The notes under the pieces are model-generated. The model ran no database searches, was not told where the DNA came from, and saw only the letters and a list, made by a program, of their open reading frames with translations. A stretch of DNA of 64,000 bases from DATEDA01 sp963744255. GTDB lineage: Bacteria; Pseudomonadota; Gammaproteobacteria; Burkholderiales; SG8-39. Positions within the stretch are counted from its first letter, which is position 1, and each line of letters begins with the position of its first letter. The DNA is taken from assembly GCA_963744255.1 (NCBI GenBank), contig CAVUSZ010000042.1:79883-143882 (forward strand), in the 5' to 3' direction. The position numbers and the translations under genes are program-made. This document shows, one piece after another, positions 8,653-17,765 of this stretch.

Positions 8653-9516
8653 TTACTGCTCGGGGGCGAGCGGGTGACGCTCCAGTCCGCGCACCGCGGC
8701 GCCGCGCCACTCAGCGGGAATACTGGCGGCGACCGCGCGCGCCTCGCTCTCCGATCCGAACGCCGCGAAGACACTTGATCCCGAGCCGCTCATCCGCGCG
8801 TCGCCGAAAGCTTTCAGCCATCCGAGCGCCCGAGCGACCTCCGGGAAGCGCCGGCACGTCTCGGGCTCGAGATCGTTCGCGCCCAGCCCTGCGAAAAAGG
8901 CCGTAATTTTGAGCGGTTTCGTATTTCGTGTCAACGCGTTAGACGCGAAGATTTCGCGCGTGGAGACAGCGACTTGCGGGGTGATCACGACGTACCAAGC
9001 GGGACCCAGGTCGAGGGGGGTCAGCACCTCCCCGATGCCCTCGGCAAACGCATTCCGGCCCAGCAGAAAAAACGGTACGTCTGCCCCCAGGCCAAGCGCG
9101 AGGCGGGCCAGTTCCGCACGCGCCAGCCCCACGCTCCAGAGCTCGTTCAGCGCGATCAGCGTGGTCGCCGCATCGGAGCTGCCGCCGCCCAGTCCCCCGC
9201 CGATTGGGATGCGCTTGTCGACGCGGATCGTCGCGCCCGCGCCGACGCCGGCTGCTCGCTGAAGCAGCCGTGCAGCGCGCACGGTCAGGTCCTTGTTCTC
9301 CGGCACGCCGGCAAGCGGCGTCGCAAGCCGGACTTCGCCGTCCGCGCTAGGCACGAACTCGAGCGTGTCGCAGAGATCGATGAGATGAAACGCGGTCTGG
9401 AGCAGGTGATAGCCGTCCTCGCGACGCCCGATCACGTGCAGAAAGAGATTCAGCTTCGCCGGCGCCGGCCAGCGGCGTTGCCAGGCGAGCGCCCTCACCG
9501 CGGCGGGAGCCGCCAT
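8653..9516 (-). CDS. ispE: 4-diphosphocytidyl-2-C-methyl-D-erythritol kinase
   Basis: A 287-residue GHMP-family kinase of the non-mevalonate isoprenoid pathway. The N-terminal PAPAKLNLFLHVIGRREDGYH signature carries the catalytic lysine, and the ATP loop PIGGGLGGGSSDAATT lies near residue 100. Asp near residue 148 is in the GADVPFFL motif. The first 22 bases overlap lolB, the usual lolB-ispE coupling; a start a few codons later is possible. Confidence 0.95.
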   Translation of the reverse strand: MAAPAAVRALAWQRRWPAPAKLNLFLHVIGRREDGYHLLQTAFHLIDLCDTLEFVPSADGEVRLATPLAGVPENKDLTVRAARLLQRAAGVGAGATIRVDKRIPIGGGLGGGSSDAATTLIALNELWSVGLARAELARLALGLGADVPFFLLGRNAFAEGIGEVLTPLDLGPAWYVVITPQVAVSTREIFASNALTRNTKPLKITAFFAGLGANDLEPETCRRFPEVARALGWLKAFGDARMSGSGSSVFAAFGSESEARAVAASIPAEWRGAAVRGLERHPLAPEQ

Positions 9517-10043
9517 TCGTCGATCACCAGCCGGATATCGAGATCGCCGCGGGCCAGGCGCACGCGCTTGGGCGGCTGCTCGTCGCCGCCCGAGTAGTCG
9601 ATCAACCAGCCGCGCTGACGCAGCTCGGAAAGCCGGTCGCCATCGTAGCGCGTCACCGCTTCCACGCCCTTCTCGGGCCGCCCCTGCACCCAGTCTGGCA
9701 GGCCGGCGAGCGGAAGTGCGTACCCAAGCACCTGCTGGGTGAGCTGCTCCGGATCGCCCGCGCTGTGGCGCTCGCCGCTCGTGGTGACCAGGGTGTAGAC
9801 GCCGTCACGGCGAATGATCTCGGCCACGCCCTGACCGAGCGGCGTCGAGATGATCAGATCGTCGGCGGTGTCGCTATGCCGCCACGAGACGCGGCCGCTC
9901 GCCGCCTCGTTGCCATAGCGCACCGCCACGCGGCCGATGAGCGAGAAGCTTCCGGGCGATGGGGCTTCCGGGGTAACCGCCGCGCAGGATGCGAGGATTG
10001 AGGCAAGTCCGGCGAGCAGCAGGCCAGGGCGGAACGCACGCAT
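9495..10043 (-). CDS. lolB: outer-membrane lipoprotein receptor LolB
   Basis: A 182-residue lipoprotein. A signal peptide ends in a lipobox ILASC, with Cys20 as the lipidation site. The mature part has LolB hallmarks: a GRVAVRYGNEAASGRVSWRH strand pair and a late PLAGLPDWVQGRP loop. LolB takes lipoproteins from LolA and inserts them into the outer membrane. It lies between a TPR lipoprotein gene and ispE, as in most Betaproteobacteria. Confidence 0.93.
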   Translation of the reverse strand: MRAFRPGLLLAGLASILASCAAVTPEAPSPGSFSLIGRVAVRYGNEAASGRVSWRHSDTADDLIISTPLGQGVAEIIRRDGVYTLVTTSGERHSAGDPEQLTQQVLGYALPLAGLPDWVQGRPEKGVEAVTRYDGDRLSELRQRGWLIDYSGGDEQPPKRVRLARGDLDIRLVIDEWRLPPR

Positions 10044-10068
10044 CGCCTGTCCGCGCCGACCCCGGCGA

Positions 10069-11859
10069 TTACTGCTTCAAGCGGTGGATCGTCTTGATCA
10101 GGACGTCGTTCGACGGCGTCTTGGCCAGCGCCTCGTCCCAGACCTTCTGCGCCTCGCCGCGCCGGCCGAGCACCCACAGCACCTCGCCGAGGTGCGCGGC
10201 GATCTCCGCGTCCTGGCGGCCGGCGTACGCGCGCCGCAGCTCCTTGAGCGCCTCCTCCGTCTTGCCCTGGCGATAGAGGACCCAGCCCAGGCTGTCGACG
10301 ATGTAGGAGTCGTCGGGCGCGAGCTTGAGGGCCTGCTCGATCAAACCCTTGGCCTCGTCGAGCCGCACGTTGCGATCGGCAAGCGAGTAGCCGAGCGCGT
10401 TGTAGGCGTGCGCGTGATCCGGTTTCAGCTTGATCACCTGGCGCAGGCTCGCCTCGAGGACGTCCATGCGGTCGAGCTTCTCCGCGAGCATCGCGTGATC
10501 GTAGAGAAGATCCGGGTTGTTCGGCAGGTTGTCGAGGCCGCGCTCGACGACCTCGAACGCCTCTTTCGGCTGGTTCGCGTCGCGCAGGAGCTGCGCCTCC
10601 GCGATGATGAGCTGCACTCGCTGGTCGTTGTTGGCAGCGCTAACGCTCTGGAGGTATTTGCGGGCGCCGTCGAGGTTGCCCTGCTTCGACATGACCTGCG
10701 CAGTGCGGATCTGCGCCGGCATGAACTGCTCGCTCCGCGTCACCTCCCCGTACCACTGCAGCGCCTCGGGAAAGCGCTTCTGCTCCTCGGTGACCTGGCC
10801 GAGGTAATAGCGCACCGAGTTGCGGTCGGCGTAACCGAGGTCGAGCAACCGCTTCAGGTTCGACTCGGCGTTCGGCCAGTCCTCGAGCTGCATCGACAGC
10901 ACCGCGACGGCGAACATGACGTCGGTATTGCCCGGATGGTCCTTGATCAGCTGCTCGAATTGCCCGCGCGCCTCGGGGTACTTCTTGTCTGCGACCAGCG
11001 CGCGCGCGTACGCGAGGCGCACCTCCCGCGACTGCGGGTACGTCTTGAGATAGTCCGCGAGCCGGTCGGCCGCGGCGACGTTCGAAGTCTTCTGCAGCAG
11101 CGACGCCTCATACAGCACCGCGAGCTCCCATTCTGGCGAGAGGCGCCCGGCGGCTCGGATCTCCTTCAGCGCCAACTCGTCCTGGCCGGCGTTGGCAGCA
11201 GCCTGCGCGACGGCGAAGTGCGCCTGCGCGAGATTCGGATAGGACTCCGCGAGGCGCTGCACCACGCGCAGGCTCGTGGTCTTGTCGGGATTGTTGGCGA
11301 GCAGGCCGTTCAGCTGCAGGAACCCGTCCCCGCGGCCTGTGCTCTGCACCGCGAGGACCTTCTGCAGGTACGGCTCGGCCTCGTCGATACGGTTCGCGCG
11401 AATCAGCAGGCTCGAGGCAGTGGCAAGCGCCCGGCTGCTCGACGGGGCCGATTCGGCCCATACCTTCGCCGCGTCGATCGCCGCTTCGGGCATGCGCGCG
11501 TGGAGCGCCATTTCCGTCGCGCGCTCGGCGACGCGCGGGTCGCGCGTACGCTTCGCGAGATCCGCGTAGGCCTGCGCCGAGAGCGCGAGGTTGCCGCGCT
11601 GACCGGCGATCTCGGCGAGCAGGAACTCGTACAGCACCTCGCCCGTGAGGTCCTGATTCGGCAGATCGGGCGTCGGGTCGGGCGCGATTCTACGGCGACC
11701 CGCCGAGCCGATCGCATGCGAGTCCTGGGAGGCCGCCGCCTGCGCTTCCTCCAGGTGCGACGGTGACGCGCACGCCGTGGCGAGCCACGCGGCCGCGGCG
11801 ACGAGGAGCCACCGCGAAGTGGCTGGGACGAGGGGTCGCACCAGACTGAAGGGGATCAT
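10069..11859 (-). CDS. tetratricopeptide-repeat lipoprotein
   Basis: A 596-residue protein. The ATG at 11859 (MIPFSLVRPLVPATSRWLL) gives a signal peptide with a lipobox-like ATACAS ending. The body is a long array of TPR-like helical pairs; segments such as NALGYSLADRNVRLDEAKGLIEQALKLAP are typical units. Such proteins sit directly upstream of lolB in Betaproteobacteria and are thought to be envelope scaffold proteins. The exact partner is unknown. It is divergent from mutM across a 153-base gap that must hold both promoters. Confidence 0.85.
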   Translation of the reverse strand: MIPFSLVRPLVPATSRWLLVAAAAWLATACASPSHLEEAQAAASQDSHAIGSAGRRRIAPDPTPDLPNQDLTGEVLYEFLLAEIAGQRGNLALSAQAYADLAKRTRDPRVAERATEMALHARMPEAAIDAAKVWAESAPSSSRALATASSLLIRANRIDEAEPYLQKVLAVQSTGRGDGFLQLNGLLANNPDKTTSLRVVQRLAESYPNLAQAHFAVAQAAANAGQDELALKEIRAAGRLSPEWELAVLYEASLLQKTSNVAAADRLADYLKTYPQSREVRLAYARALVADKKYPEARGQFEQLIKDHPGNTDVMFAVAVLSMQLEDWPNAESNLKRLLDLGYADRNSVRYYLGQVTEEQKRFPEALQWYGEVTRSEQFMPAQIRTAQVMSKQGNLDGARKYLQSVSAANNDQRVQLIIAEAQLLRDANQPKEAFEVVERGLDNLPNNPDLLYDHAMLAEKLDRMDVLEASLRQVIKLKPDHAHAYNALGYSLADRNVRLDEAKGLIEQALKLAPDDSYIVDSLGWVLYRQGKTEEALKELRRAYAGRQDAEIAAHLGEVLWVLGRRGEAQKVWDEALAKTPSNDVLIKTIHRLKQ

Positions 11860-12012
11860 CGGACTACACGGAACGCAATCGAAGGGAGTGAGTTTAGGTA
11901 TATTTGCGAGGAGCGACAACCACAAAATCCCCCACTGGGCGCGTGGATCCGGCAGGTCGGGCAAGCGGTCGCGGCCCAGCGATAAGCGTGACTTTCTCCC
12001 GCACCCCCACCG

Positions 12013-12825
12013 ATGCCGGAACTGCCGGAAGTCGAAATCACCCGCCGCGGCATCGAGCCGCATCTCGCGCGGCGCAGGATCACCGCCGTCATCGTTCGCA
12101 ACCGCGCCTTGCGCTGGCCGGTGCCGCGCAATCTCGCCGCGCGCCTCCTAGGACGCGAGATCCGCGCGGTCGGGCGGCGTGCGAAGTATCTCCTCTTCGA
12201 CTGCGGCACCGGAACGCTCATCCTGCACCTGGGAATGTCGGGGAGTCTCCGGATCGTGCTGCCGGACGAAGCACCTGGTCCCTACGACCACTTCGATCTC
12301 GCTGTCGGCGATGTGTCAGTGCGACTGCGCGACCCGCGGCGGTTCGGCGCCGTGCTCTGGACGGCGGGCGACCCGGCACAGCATCCGCTGCTCGCGCATC
12401 TCGGCGTCGAGCCGCTGTCGGATGCGTTCACCGGCGGGGTGCTGCACGCGGCGATGCGCGGGCGGCGGGTGGCGATCAAGCTCGCGATCATGGATCACCG
12501 CATCGTCGCGGGTGTCGGCAACATCTACGCGAGCGAGAGCCTGTTCCGCGCCGGCATCCACCCGCGGACGCCCGCGCGCCGCGTCTCGGCGGCGCGCTGC
12601 GAGCGGCTCGCGAGCGCGGTCCGGGCGACGCTCGAGGATGCCCTCGCAGCCGGCGGCAGCACGCTGCGCGATTTCGTGCAGTCGGACGGCTCGCCCGGCT
12701 ACTTCCAGCAGCAGTACCAGGTGTATGACCGCGCTGGCGAGGCGTGCCGGAACTGTGGCCAGCCGATCCGGCGGGTGGTCCAGGGTCAGCGATCAACCTT
12801 TTTTTGCTTGCGCTGTCAAACTTGA
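12013..12825 (+). CDS. mutM: formamidopyrimidine-DNA glycosylase
   Basis: A 270-residue canonical Fpg that removes 8-oxoguanine and ring-opened purines and cleaves the abasic site. It begins MPELPEVEITRRG, with Pro2 as Schiff-base nucleophile and Glu3. The HLGMSGSLRI motif and the C-terminal zinc finger CRNCGQPIRRV...FFCLRCQ are intact. It is the orthodox copy, in its usual position opposite the TPR lipoprotein gene; a divergent paralog lies at 3574. Confidence 0.96.
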   Translation: MPELPEVEITRRGIEPHLARRRITAVIVRNRALRWPVPRNLAARLLGREIRAVGRRAKYLLFDCGTGTLILHLGMSGSLRIVLPDEAPGPYDHFDLAVGDVSVRLRDPRRFGAVLWTAGDPAQHPLLAHLGVEPLSDAFTGGVLHAAMRGRRVAIKLAIMDHRIVAGVGNIYASESLFRAGIHPRTPARRVSAARCERLASAVRATLEDALAAGGSTLRDFVQSDGSPGYFQQQYQVYDRAGEACRNCGQPIRRVVQGQRSTFFCLRCQT

Positions 12826-12861
12826 ACCTTCGTTCTCTCACGGTGATAAAGTAATCGCATC

Positions 12862-14868
12862 ATGGACTTGGCGAGCGCTCCCCAGATTGCCGCTGCGAGC
12901 CTGGTGACGCGATTCCAGGCCTATAGCGCGTGGCGTGCCACCGTGGCAAGCCGGATCACCGCGTATCGCCGCTGGCTGCAAGAGAACGAGCTCACCGATG
13001 CGCAGACCGAGCTCAGGATCGGCGGCATCCTCGAGCGTCTCGGCGAGGACAAGCTCACGATCGCATTCGTCGCCGAGTTCTCGCGCGGCAAGAGCGAGCT
13101 GATCAACGCGATCTTCTTCGCCGACTACGGCCGGCGGCTGCTACCCTCGTCGAGCGGACGCACCACCATGTGCCCGACCGAGCTGCAGTGGGACTCCGCC
13201 GTCTTACCGTGCATCCAGTTGCTCCCGATCGAGACGCGGGCGACCCATGCCACGACGAGCGAGTTCAAGCGGTTTCCCGACGAGTGGCATGTGGTCCCGC
13301 TCGACGTCGGTGACGCGCAGGGGCTGGTGGAGGCGTTCCAGCAGGTGCGCGAGACGAAGCGGGTCCCGATCGAGGAGGCGAAACACTACGGACTCTTCCT
13401 GCAGCACGACTCGAGCAAGGCCGCCGGCTTCGGCGCCGACGGCATGGTGGAGATTCCCCGCTGGCGGCACGCGGTAATCAACTTCCCGCACCCGCTGCTC
13501 GAGCAGGGTCTCGTGATCCTCGACACGCCGGGCCTGAACGCGATCGGCATCGAGCCCGAGCTCACGCTGAACCTGCTGCCCAACGCGCACGCGGTCCTGT
13601 TCATCCTCGCCGTCGATACCGGCGTATCGAAGACCGATGCCGACGTATGGAACGACTACATCGTTGCCGTTCCCGGCCGGCAGAAGGGCCGTTACGTCGT
13701 CGTCAACAAGATCGATACGCTCTGGGACGGGGTGCGCACCGAGGAAGACATCGACGCTGAGGTCGGCGCGCAGATGGCCTGGGTTGGCGACGTGCTGCGG
13801 GTACCGATCGACCAGGTGCTCGCGGTGTCGGCGCAGAAGGGGCTGGTGGCGAAGATCACCGACAACGAGATGCTCCTCGCGCGGAGCCGCCTGCCCGAGC
13901 TCGAGCAGACGCTGTCGACGCAGCTGATTCCGGGCAAGCAATCGATCGTGCGCGAGGCCACGCGCCACGAGATCGTCGATCTCCTTGCCAACACGTGCTC
14001 GATCCTCGAGGCACGCCTCGCCGGCGTGCTTGAGCAGCTCGTCGAACTCCGCGCCCTGCGCGGCAAGAACCTCGACGTGGTCGAGGAGATGATGCGCAAG
14101 GTCCGCGTCGAGAAGGAAGAGTTCGAGCGCGGATTCGCGCGCTTCCAGGCGACGCGTGACGTGTTCTCGCAGCTCACCAACACGCTCTTCACGCACCTCG
14201 GCATGGACGCGCTGAACGAGCAGTCGCACCGCACATTGAAGGCGATGACTCGCAGCCAGTTCACGCCCAGCCTGCGCGGCGCGATGGCGGGGTACTTCGA
14301 CGGGATCCGCGCCAAGCTCGAGCGCGCGGCCGGCGTCATCGCCGAGATCCAGACGATGATGGAAGCGATGTACCGCAAGTTCAGCGAGGAGCACGGCCTG
14401 AGGCTCGCCGGGCCGCAGCGCTTCTCCCTCTTCCGCTACCAGCGGGAGTTCGACCGGCTCGCGCGCAGCTACGCGACTCAGTTCGACACGTTGGGCACGA
14501 TGCTCACCACCGAGAAGCTCACCGTGATGCGGCGGTTCTTCGAGACGCTGGCGAGCCAGGTCCGGCGTGTCTACCAGTACGCCAATAAGGAAGCCGAGAC
14601 CTGGCTCCGCGCCGTGATGTCGCCGATGGAGATGCAGATCCGCGAGCACCAGCTCCAGCTCCGGCGACGCCTCGAGTCGATCAAGCGCATCCATCACGCC
14701 ACCGACGCGCTCGAGGACCGGGTGAGCGAGCTCGAGCAGGTGGAGACGACGCTCATGCACCAGCTCGACAGCATTCACCATCTCGCGGCCGAGATCGAGC
14801 GGGTGCTCGAGATGGAGCACGCGCCGTCCTACGAGGACGAGCGCGAAACTCCCCGCGCCGCGGCCTAG
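12862..14868 (+). CDS. dynamin-like GTPase family protein
   Basis: A 668-residue protein with a dynamin-type GTPase domain in the first ~300 residues. The P-loop is degenerate at its first glycine (AEFSRGKSELIN near residue 72). The G3 motif is LDTPGLNAIG near 220 and G4 is VVNKIDTLWDG near 280. The C-terminal half is long and helical, with many charged heptads (VEKEEFERGFARFQATRDV), as in the stalk of bacterial dynamins. Membrane remodelling or repair is the family idea; no substrate can be named. It stands alone 36 bases after mutM. Confidence 0.8.
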   Translation: MDLASAPQIAAASLVTRFQAYSAWRATVASRITAYRRWLQENELTDAQTELRIGGILERLGEDKLTIAFVAEFSRGKSELINAIFFADYGRRLLPSSSGRTTMCPTELQWDSAVLPCIQLLPIETRATHATTSEFKRFPDEWHVVPLDVGDAQGLVEAFQQVRETKRVPIEEAKHYGLFLQHDSSKAAGFGADGMVEIPRWRHAVINFPHPLLEQGLVILDTPGLNAIGIEPELTLNLLPNAHAVLFILAVDTGVSKTDADVWNDYIVAVPGRQKGRYVVVNKIDTLWDGVRTEEDIDAEVGAQMAWVGDVLRVPIDQVLAVSAQKGLVAKITDNEMLLARSRLPELEQTLSTQLIPGKQSIVREATRHEIVDLLANTCSILEARLAGVLEQLVELRALRGKNLDVVEEMMRKVRVEKEEFERGFARFQATRDVFSQLTNTLFTHLGMDALNEQSHRTLKAMTRSQFTPSLRGAMAGYFDGIRAKLERAAGVIAEIQTMMEAMYRKFSEEHGLRLAGPQRFSLFRYQREFDRLARSYATQFDTLGTMLTTEKLTVMRRFFETLASQVRRVYQYANKEAETWLRAVMSPMEMQIREHQLQLRRRLESIKRIHHATDALEDRVSELEQVETTLMHQLDSIHHLAAEIERVLEMEHAPSYEDERETPRAAA

Positions 14869-14893
14869 CCGATCGACGCGAAGCGCCTCGCCG

Positions 14894-15148
14894 TCAGTTC
14901 TTCGCGGCGGTCAGACGCAGGTACTTCGCGTAGAGCGCCTCGCGACGCTCGACGTGATCGGGGTCATGCGGGATGCAGTCCACCGGGCATACCTTCTGGC
15001 ATTGCGGGGCGTCGAAATGCCCGACGCACTCCGTGCAACGGCCCGGGTCGATGACGTAGATCTCCGGCCCTTGCGAGATGGCGCCGTTCGGGCACTCCGG
15101 CTCGCAGACGTCGCAGTTGATGCATTGATCCGTGATGACGAGCGCCAT
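14894..15148 (-). CDS. YfhL-type 2[4Fe-4S] ferredoxin
   Basis: An 84-residue ferredoxin with two cluster motifs: CINCDVCEPECPNGAI at residues 9-24, and a second set CTECVGHFDAPQCQKVCPVDC with the extended spacing of the YfhL/FdxA-like family. It ends in a basic tail. Location six bases after coaD is the common betaproteobacterial order. The redox partner is not evident. Confidence 0.9.
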   Translation of the reverse strand: MALVITDQCINCDVCEPECPNGAISQGPEIYVIDPGRCTECVGHFDAPQCQKVCPVDCIPHDPDHVERREALYAKYLRLTAAKN

Positions 15149-15153
15149 CCGCG

Positions 15154-15642
15154 CTACTGGCCTCCGAGCTGCGCGACCTTGGCCTGCAGCCGCGCGTGGA
15201 TGAGCGGGTGCACGAACTTCGAGGTGTCGCCGCCGAGCATCGCGATTTCGCGCACGATCGTCGCGGAGATGAACTGGTACTTCTCGTCGGGTGTCATGAA
15301 CACGGTTTCGACAGCGGGAATGAGCACCCGGTTCATTCCTGCCATCTGGAACTCGTATTCGAAGTCCGACACCGCGCGTAGCCCCCGCACGATCACGTTC
15401 GCCTGCTGGCGCTGGACGAAGTCGCGGAGCAGCCCGCCGAAGCCCTCGACGGAGATGTTGGGATACGGCTTGAGCACCTCACGCGCGACATCGATGCGCT
15501 CGGCGAGCGTGAAGAGCGGGCGCTTCCCGCGGCTGTCGGCGACGCCCACCACCACGGTGCCGAAGATCGCGGCCGCGCGTCGCACGATGTCCTCATGCCC
15601 GCGGGTCAGCGGATCGAACGTACCCGGATAGACTGCCTTCAT
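15154..15642 (-). CDS. coaD: phosphopantetheine adenylyltransferase
   Basis: A 162-residue enzyme of coenzyme A synthesis that joins 4'-phosphopantetheine to AMP. I use the ATG at 15642 (MKAVYPGTFDPLTRGHEDI), which gives the family's exact N-terminus. The nucleotidyl-transferase motif is GTFDPLTRGH, and the late motif KYQFISATIVREIA matches the ISST-R region. The gene overlaps the end of rsmD by 50 bases. Confidence 0.96.
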   Translation of the reverse strand: MKAVYPGTFDPLTRGHEDIVRRAAAIFGTVVVGVADSRGKRPLFTLAERIDVAREVLKPYPNISVEGFGGLLRDFVQRQQANVIVRGLRAVSDFEYEFQMAGMNRVLIPAVETVFMTPDEKYQFISATIVREIAMLGGDTSKFVHPLIHARLQAKVAQLGGQ

Positions 15643-16216
15643 CGTGGTCTCTCCACTCCATGAGCCGATGGTGGACGGCGCCTGCACGGCCGTCGCGCGT
15701 CACGCGCCACCCCGGCCCGGGCGCGAACGCCGAAGCGCTCTCGACGTACACGACCGCGCCGGCAGCAAGCGCTGGCGGCAGGCGCTCGAGCACCTCCGGA
15801 ACGAGCCCGCTTGCGTATGGCGGATCGACGAACACGAGGTCGAAGCCGCGCGATGGCGACGCGAGAAAGTGTAGCGCATCGTCAAGCACCAGCCGGAGCC
15901 GCGGCCCAGCACCGAGTTGCTCCGCGGTGGCGCGCAGGCACCGGAGCGCGGGCCGCGACGTCTCGACCATCACCACTTCGGCGGCGCGGCGCGACAACGC
16001 CTCGAAGCCGAGCGCGCCGGACCCAGCGAAGAGGTCGAGACAGCGTTTGCCGGTGAGGTCCTGGCCGAGCCAATTGAAGAGCCGTTCGCGGACGCGGCCG
16101 GGCGTTGGCCGCAACCCCGCGGTGCCGGGGAAACGGATGACGCGGCTGCGCCACTCGCCGCCGATGATACGGACTGCGTTACTTCCCTTCGTCCGCACCG
16201 ACGACCACGGTGACAA
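15593..16216 (-). CDS. rsmD: 16S rRNA (guanine966-N2)-methyltransferase
   Basis: A 207-residue methyltransferase that modifies G966 of 16S rRNA. Motifs seen are RIIGGEWRSRVIRFP at the N-terminus, the SAM loop LDLFAGSGALGFEALSR near residue 62, and the catalytic DPPY (VFVDPPYASG) near residue 132. The ATG at 16216 overlaps the upstream gene by 38 bases; a GTG at 16198 is an alternative start. The C-terminal 17 codons overlap coaD in another frame, so the tail may be longer than usual. Confidence 0.9.
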   Translation of the reverse strand: MSPWSSVRTKGSNAVRIIGGEWRSRVIRFPGTAGLRPTPGRVRERLFNWLGQDLTGKRCLDLFAGSGALGFEALSRRAAEVVMVETSRPALRCLRATAEQLGAGPRLRLVLDDALHFLASPSRGFDLVFVDPPYASGLVPEVLERLPPALAAGAVVYVESASAFAPGPGWRVTRDGRAGAVHHRLMEWRDHDEGSLSGYVRSADPRA

Positions 16217-16778
16217 AGCGCTCCGGCTGCACGTGCCGCGCGAACGCTGCGCGGATGTCCGCGACGGTGACGCGCTCGACCTCGCGCGGGAAGTCCGCGA
16301 GCCAGCGCTCCGGGAGACGATAGAAGCCGACTGTCGCCCACTCGTTGAGGAGCTTGCGATTCGAGTCTATGCGCAGCGGGAACCCGCCCACGAGGCTCGC
16401 CTTCGCGTCCGCGAGCTCTCCGTCGGTCGGTCCCAGCGCGAGGAACTCGCCCACGACCGCGCGCACCCGCGCGATGGCGGCGTCGGCCTGGTCGCGGCGC
16501 GTCTGCAGGCCGATCTGGAACGGCCCGGGCCGGGCGATCGGCAGGAAGTTGCTATAGACGCTGTAGGCGTAGCCGCGTTCGTCACGGATGTCGCGTGTCA
16601 GGCGCGAGACGAAGCCCCCGCCGCCCAGCACGTAGTTGCCGACAAGCAGGGGGAAGTAGTCGGGATCGGTCCGCGCGAGCGCCACGCGCAGGCCGTTTGC
16701 GACCGTCCGCTCGTACGGGTTGGCGCTCGCGCAACCCGCGGCGAGTACGAGCGAAACCAGAAGGAAGCGGCAGGACAT
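16179..16778 (-). pseudogene. M16 peptidase with central ~200-400 residues deleted in frame
   Basis: A 199-codon open frame. Residues 1-34 are a signal peptide (LLVSLVLAAGC) followed by NPYERTVANGLRVAL, the N-terminus of a zinc-dependent M16 peptidase. At residue ~35 the sequence jumps to RTDPDYFPLLVGNYVLGGGGF, which belongs to the C-terminal domain of an M16 protein. The catalytic HxxEH site and the whole first domain are missing. Betaproteobacteria usually carry two adjacent M16 genes between ftsY and rsmD, so one deletion may have joined the start of the first to the end of the second. A stable product is possible but it cannot be a protease. Confidence 0.75.
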
Positions 16779-16826
16779 CGAAGGCCGTTTGCTAGAATCG
16801 CGCGCTATCTTAGCCCGTTCCCCGCA

Positions 16827-17759
16827 GTGCTCGATTTCCGCAAACAATCCGACGATCCGCCCTCCGGCTCCTGGCTCGAGCGCCTGAGACGCGGCCTGAA
16901 GAAGACCGGGTCGCAGCTCACCGGCCTTTTCGGAGGCGCGAAGGTCGATGAGCAGCTCTTCGAGGATCTCGAGACCGCGCTCATCTCCGCCGACGCGGGA
17001 CTCGACGCCACGCAGACGCTTCTGCAGCGGCTCCGCGCACGCGCGAGGAAGGAGCGGATCGAGACGCCGCAGGCGCTGAAGGAGGCGCTCGTCGCCGAGC
17101 TCGCGACGCTCCTCGCGCCGCTCGAGCAGCCGTTCGCAGTCACCGCGCACAAGCCGTTCGTTCTCATGGTCGCGGGCGTGAATGGCGCCGGCAAGACGAC
17201 TTCAATCGGCAAGCTCGCGAAATGGCTTCAGGGCCAGAACCTCTCGGTCCTTCTCGCCGCGGGCGACACATTCCGCGCGGCGGCGCGCGAGCAGCTTGCG
17301 GTCTGGGGGGAACGCAACCGGGTCGCGGTCGTTTCGCAGGAGGGCGGCGACCCGGCGGCGGTGATCTTCGACGCGATCCAGGCGGGGCGCGCCCGCTCCA
17401 TCGACGTCGTGATCGCCGACACGGCCGGAAGGCTGCCGACTCAGCTCCACCTCATGGAGGAGCTGAAGAAGATCAAGCGCGTGATCGCGAAGGCGGAGCC
17501 CACCGCGCCGCACGCCATTTGGGTCGTGCTGGACGCGAATACCGGACAGAACGCGGTCAATCAGGTGAAAGCGTTCGACGATGCACTCGGTCTCACCGGC
17601 CTCGTCCTGACCAAGCTCGACGGCACCGCGAAGGGCGGCGTCGTGGCGGCGATCGCTTCGCAGTGCCCGGTGCCGGTCGCCTTCATCGGCGTCGGCGAAG
17701 GCATCGACGACCTGCGGCCGTTCGCCGCAACCGAGTTCGCTCGCGCGCTGCTCGACTGA
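16827..17759 (+). CDS. ftsY: signal recognition particle receptor FtsY
   Basis: A 310-residue SRP receptor GTPase. No ATG is available; the GTG at 16827 (LDFRKQSDDPP) is the only plausible start after the divergent gene. A helical N domain is followed by the G domain: P-loop GVNGAGKTTSIGKLA near residue 118, DTFRAAAREQL, the DTAGRLPTQ motif, and TKLDGTAKGG near 265. It begins the classic ftsY-ftsE-ftsX-rpoH run. A TAGAAT -10-like element lies at 16793. Confidence 0.95.
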   Translation: MLDFRKQSDDPPSGSWLERLRRGLKKTGSQLTGLFGGAKVDEQLFEDLETALISADAGLDATQTLLQRLRARARKERIETPQALKEALVAELATLLAPLEQPFAVTAHKPFVLMVAGVNGAGKTTSIGKLAKWLQGQNLSVLLAAGDTFRAAAREQLAVWGERNRVAVVSQEGGDPAAVIFDAIQAGRARSIDVVIADTAGRLPTQLHLMEELKKIKRVIAKAEPTAPHAIWVVLDANTGQNAVNQVKAFDDALGLTGLVLTKLDGTAKGGVVAAIASQCPVPVAFIGVGEGIDDLRPFAATEFARALLD

Positions 17760-17765
17760 ACGCGC

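Noticed and set aside
13204..14820. A 538-codon minus-strand frame opposite the dynamin-like GTPase
   Set aside because: Antisense shadow produced by high GC; the plus strand has clear GTPase motifs.
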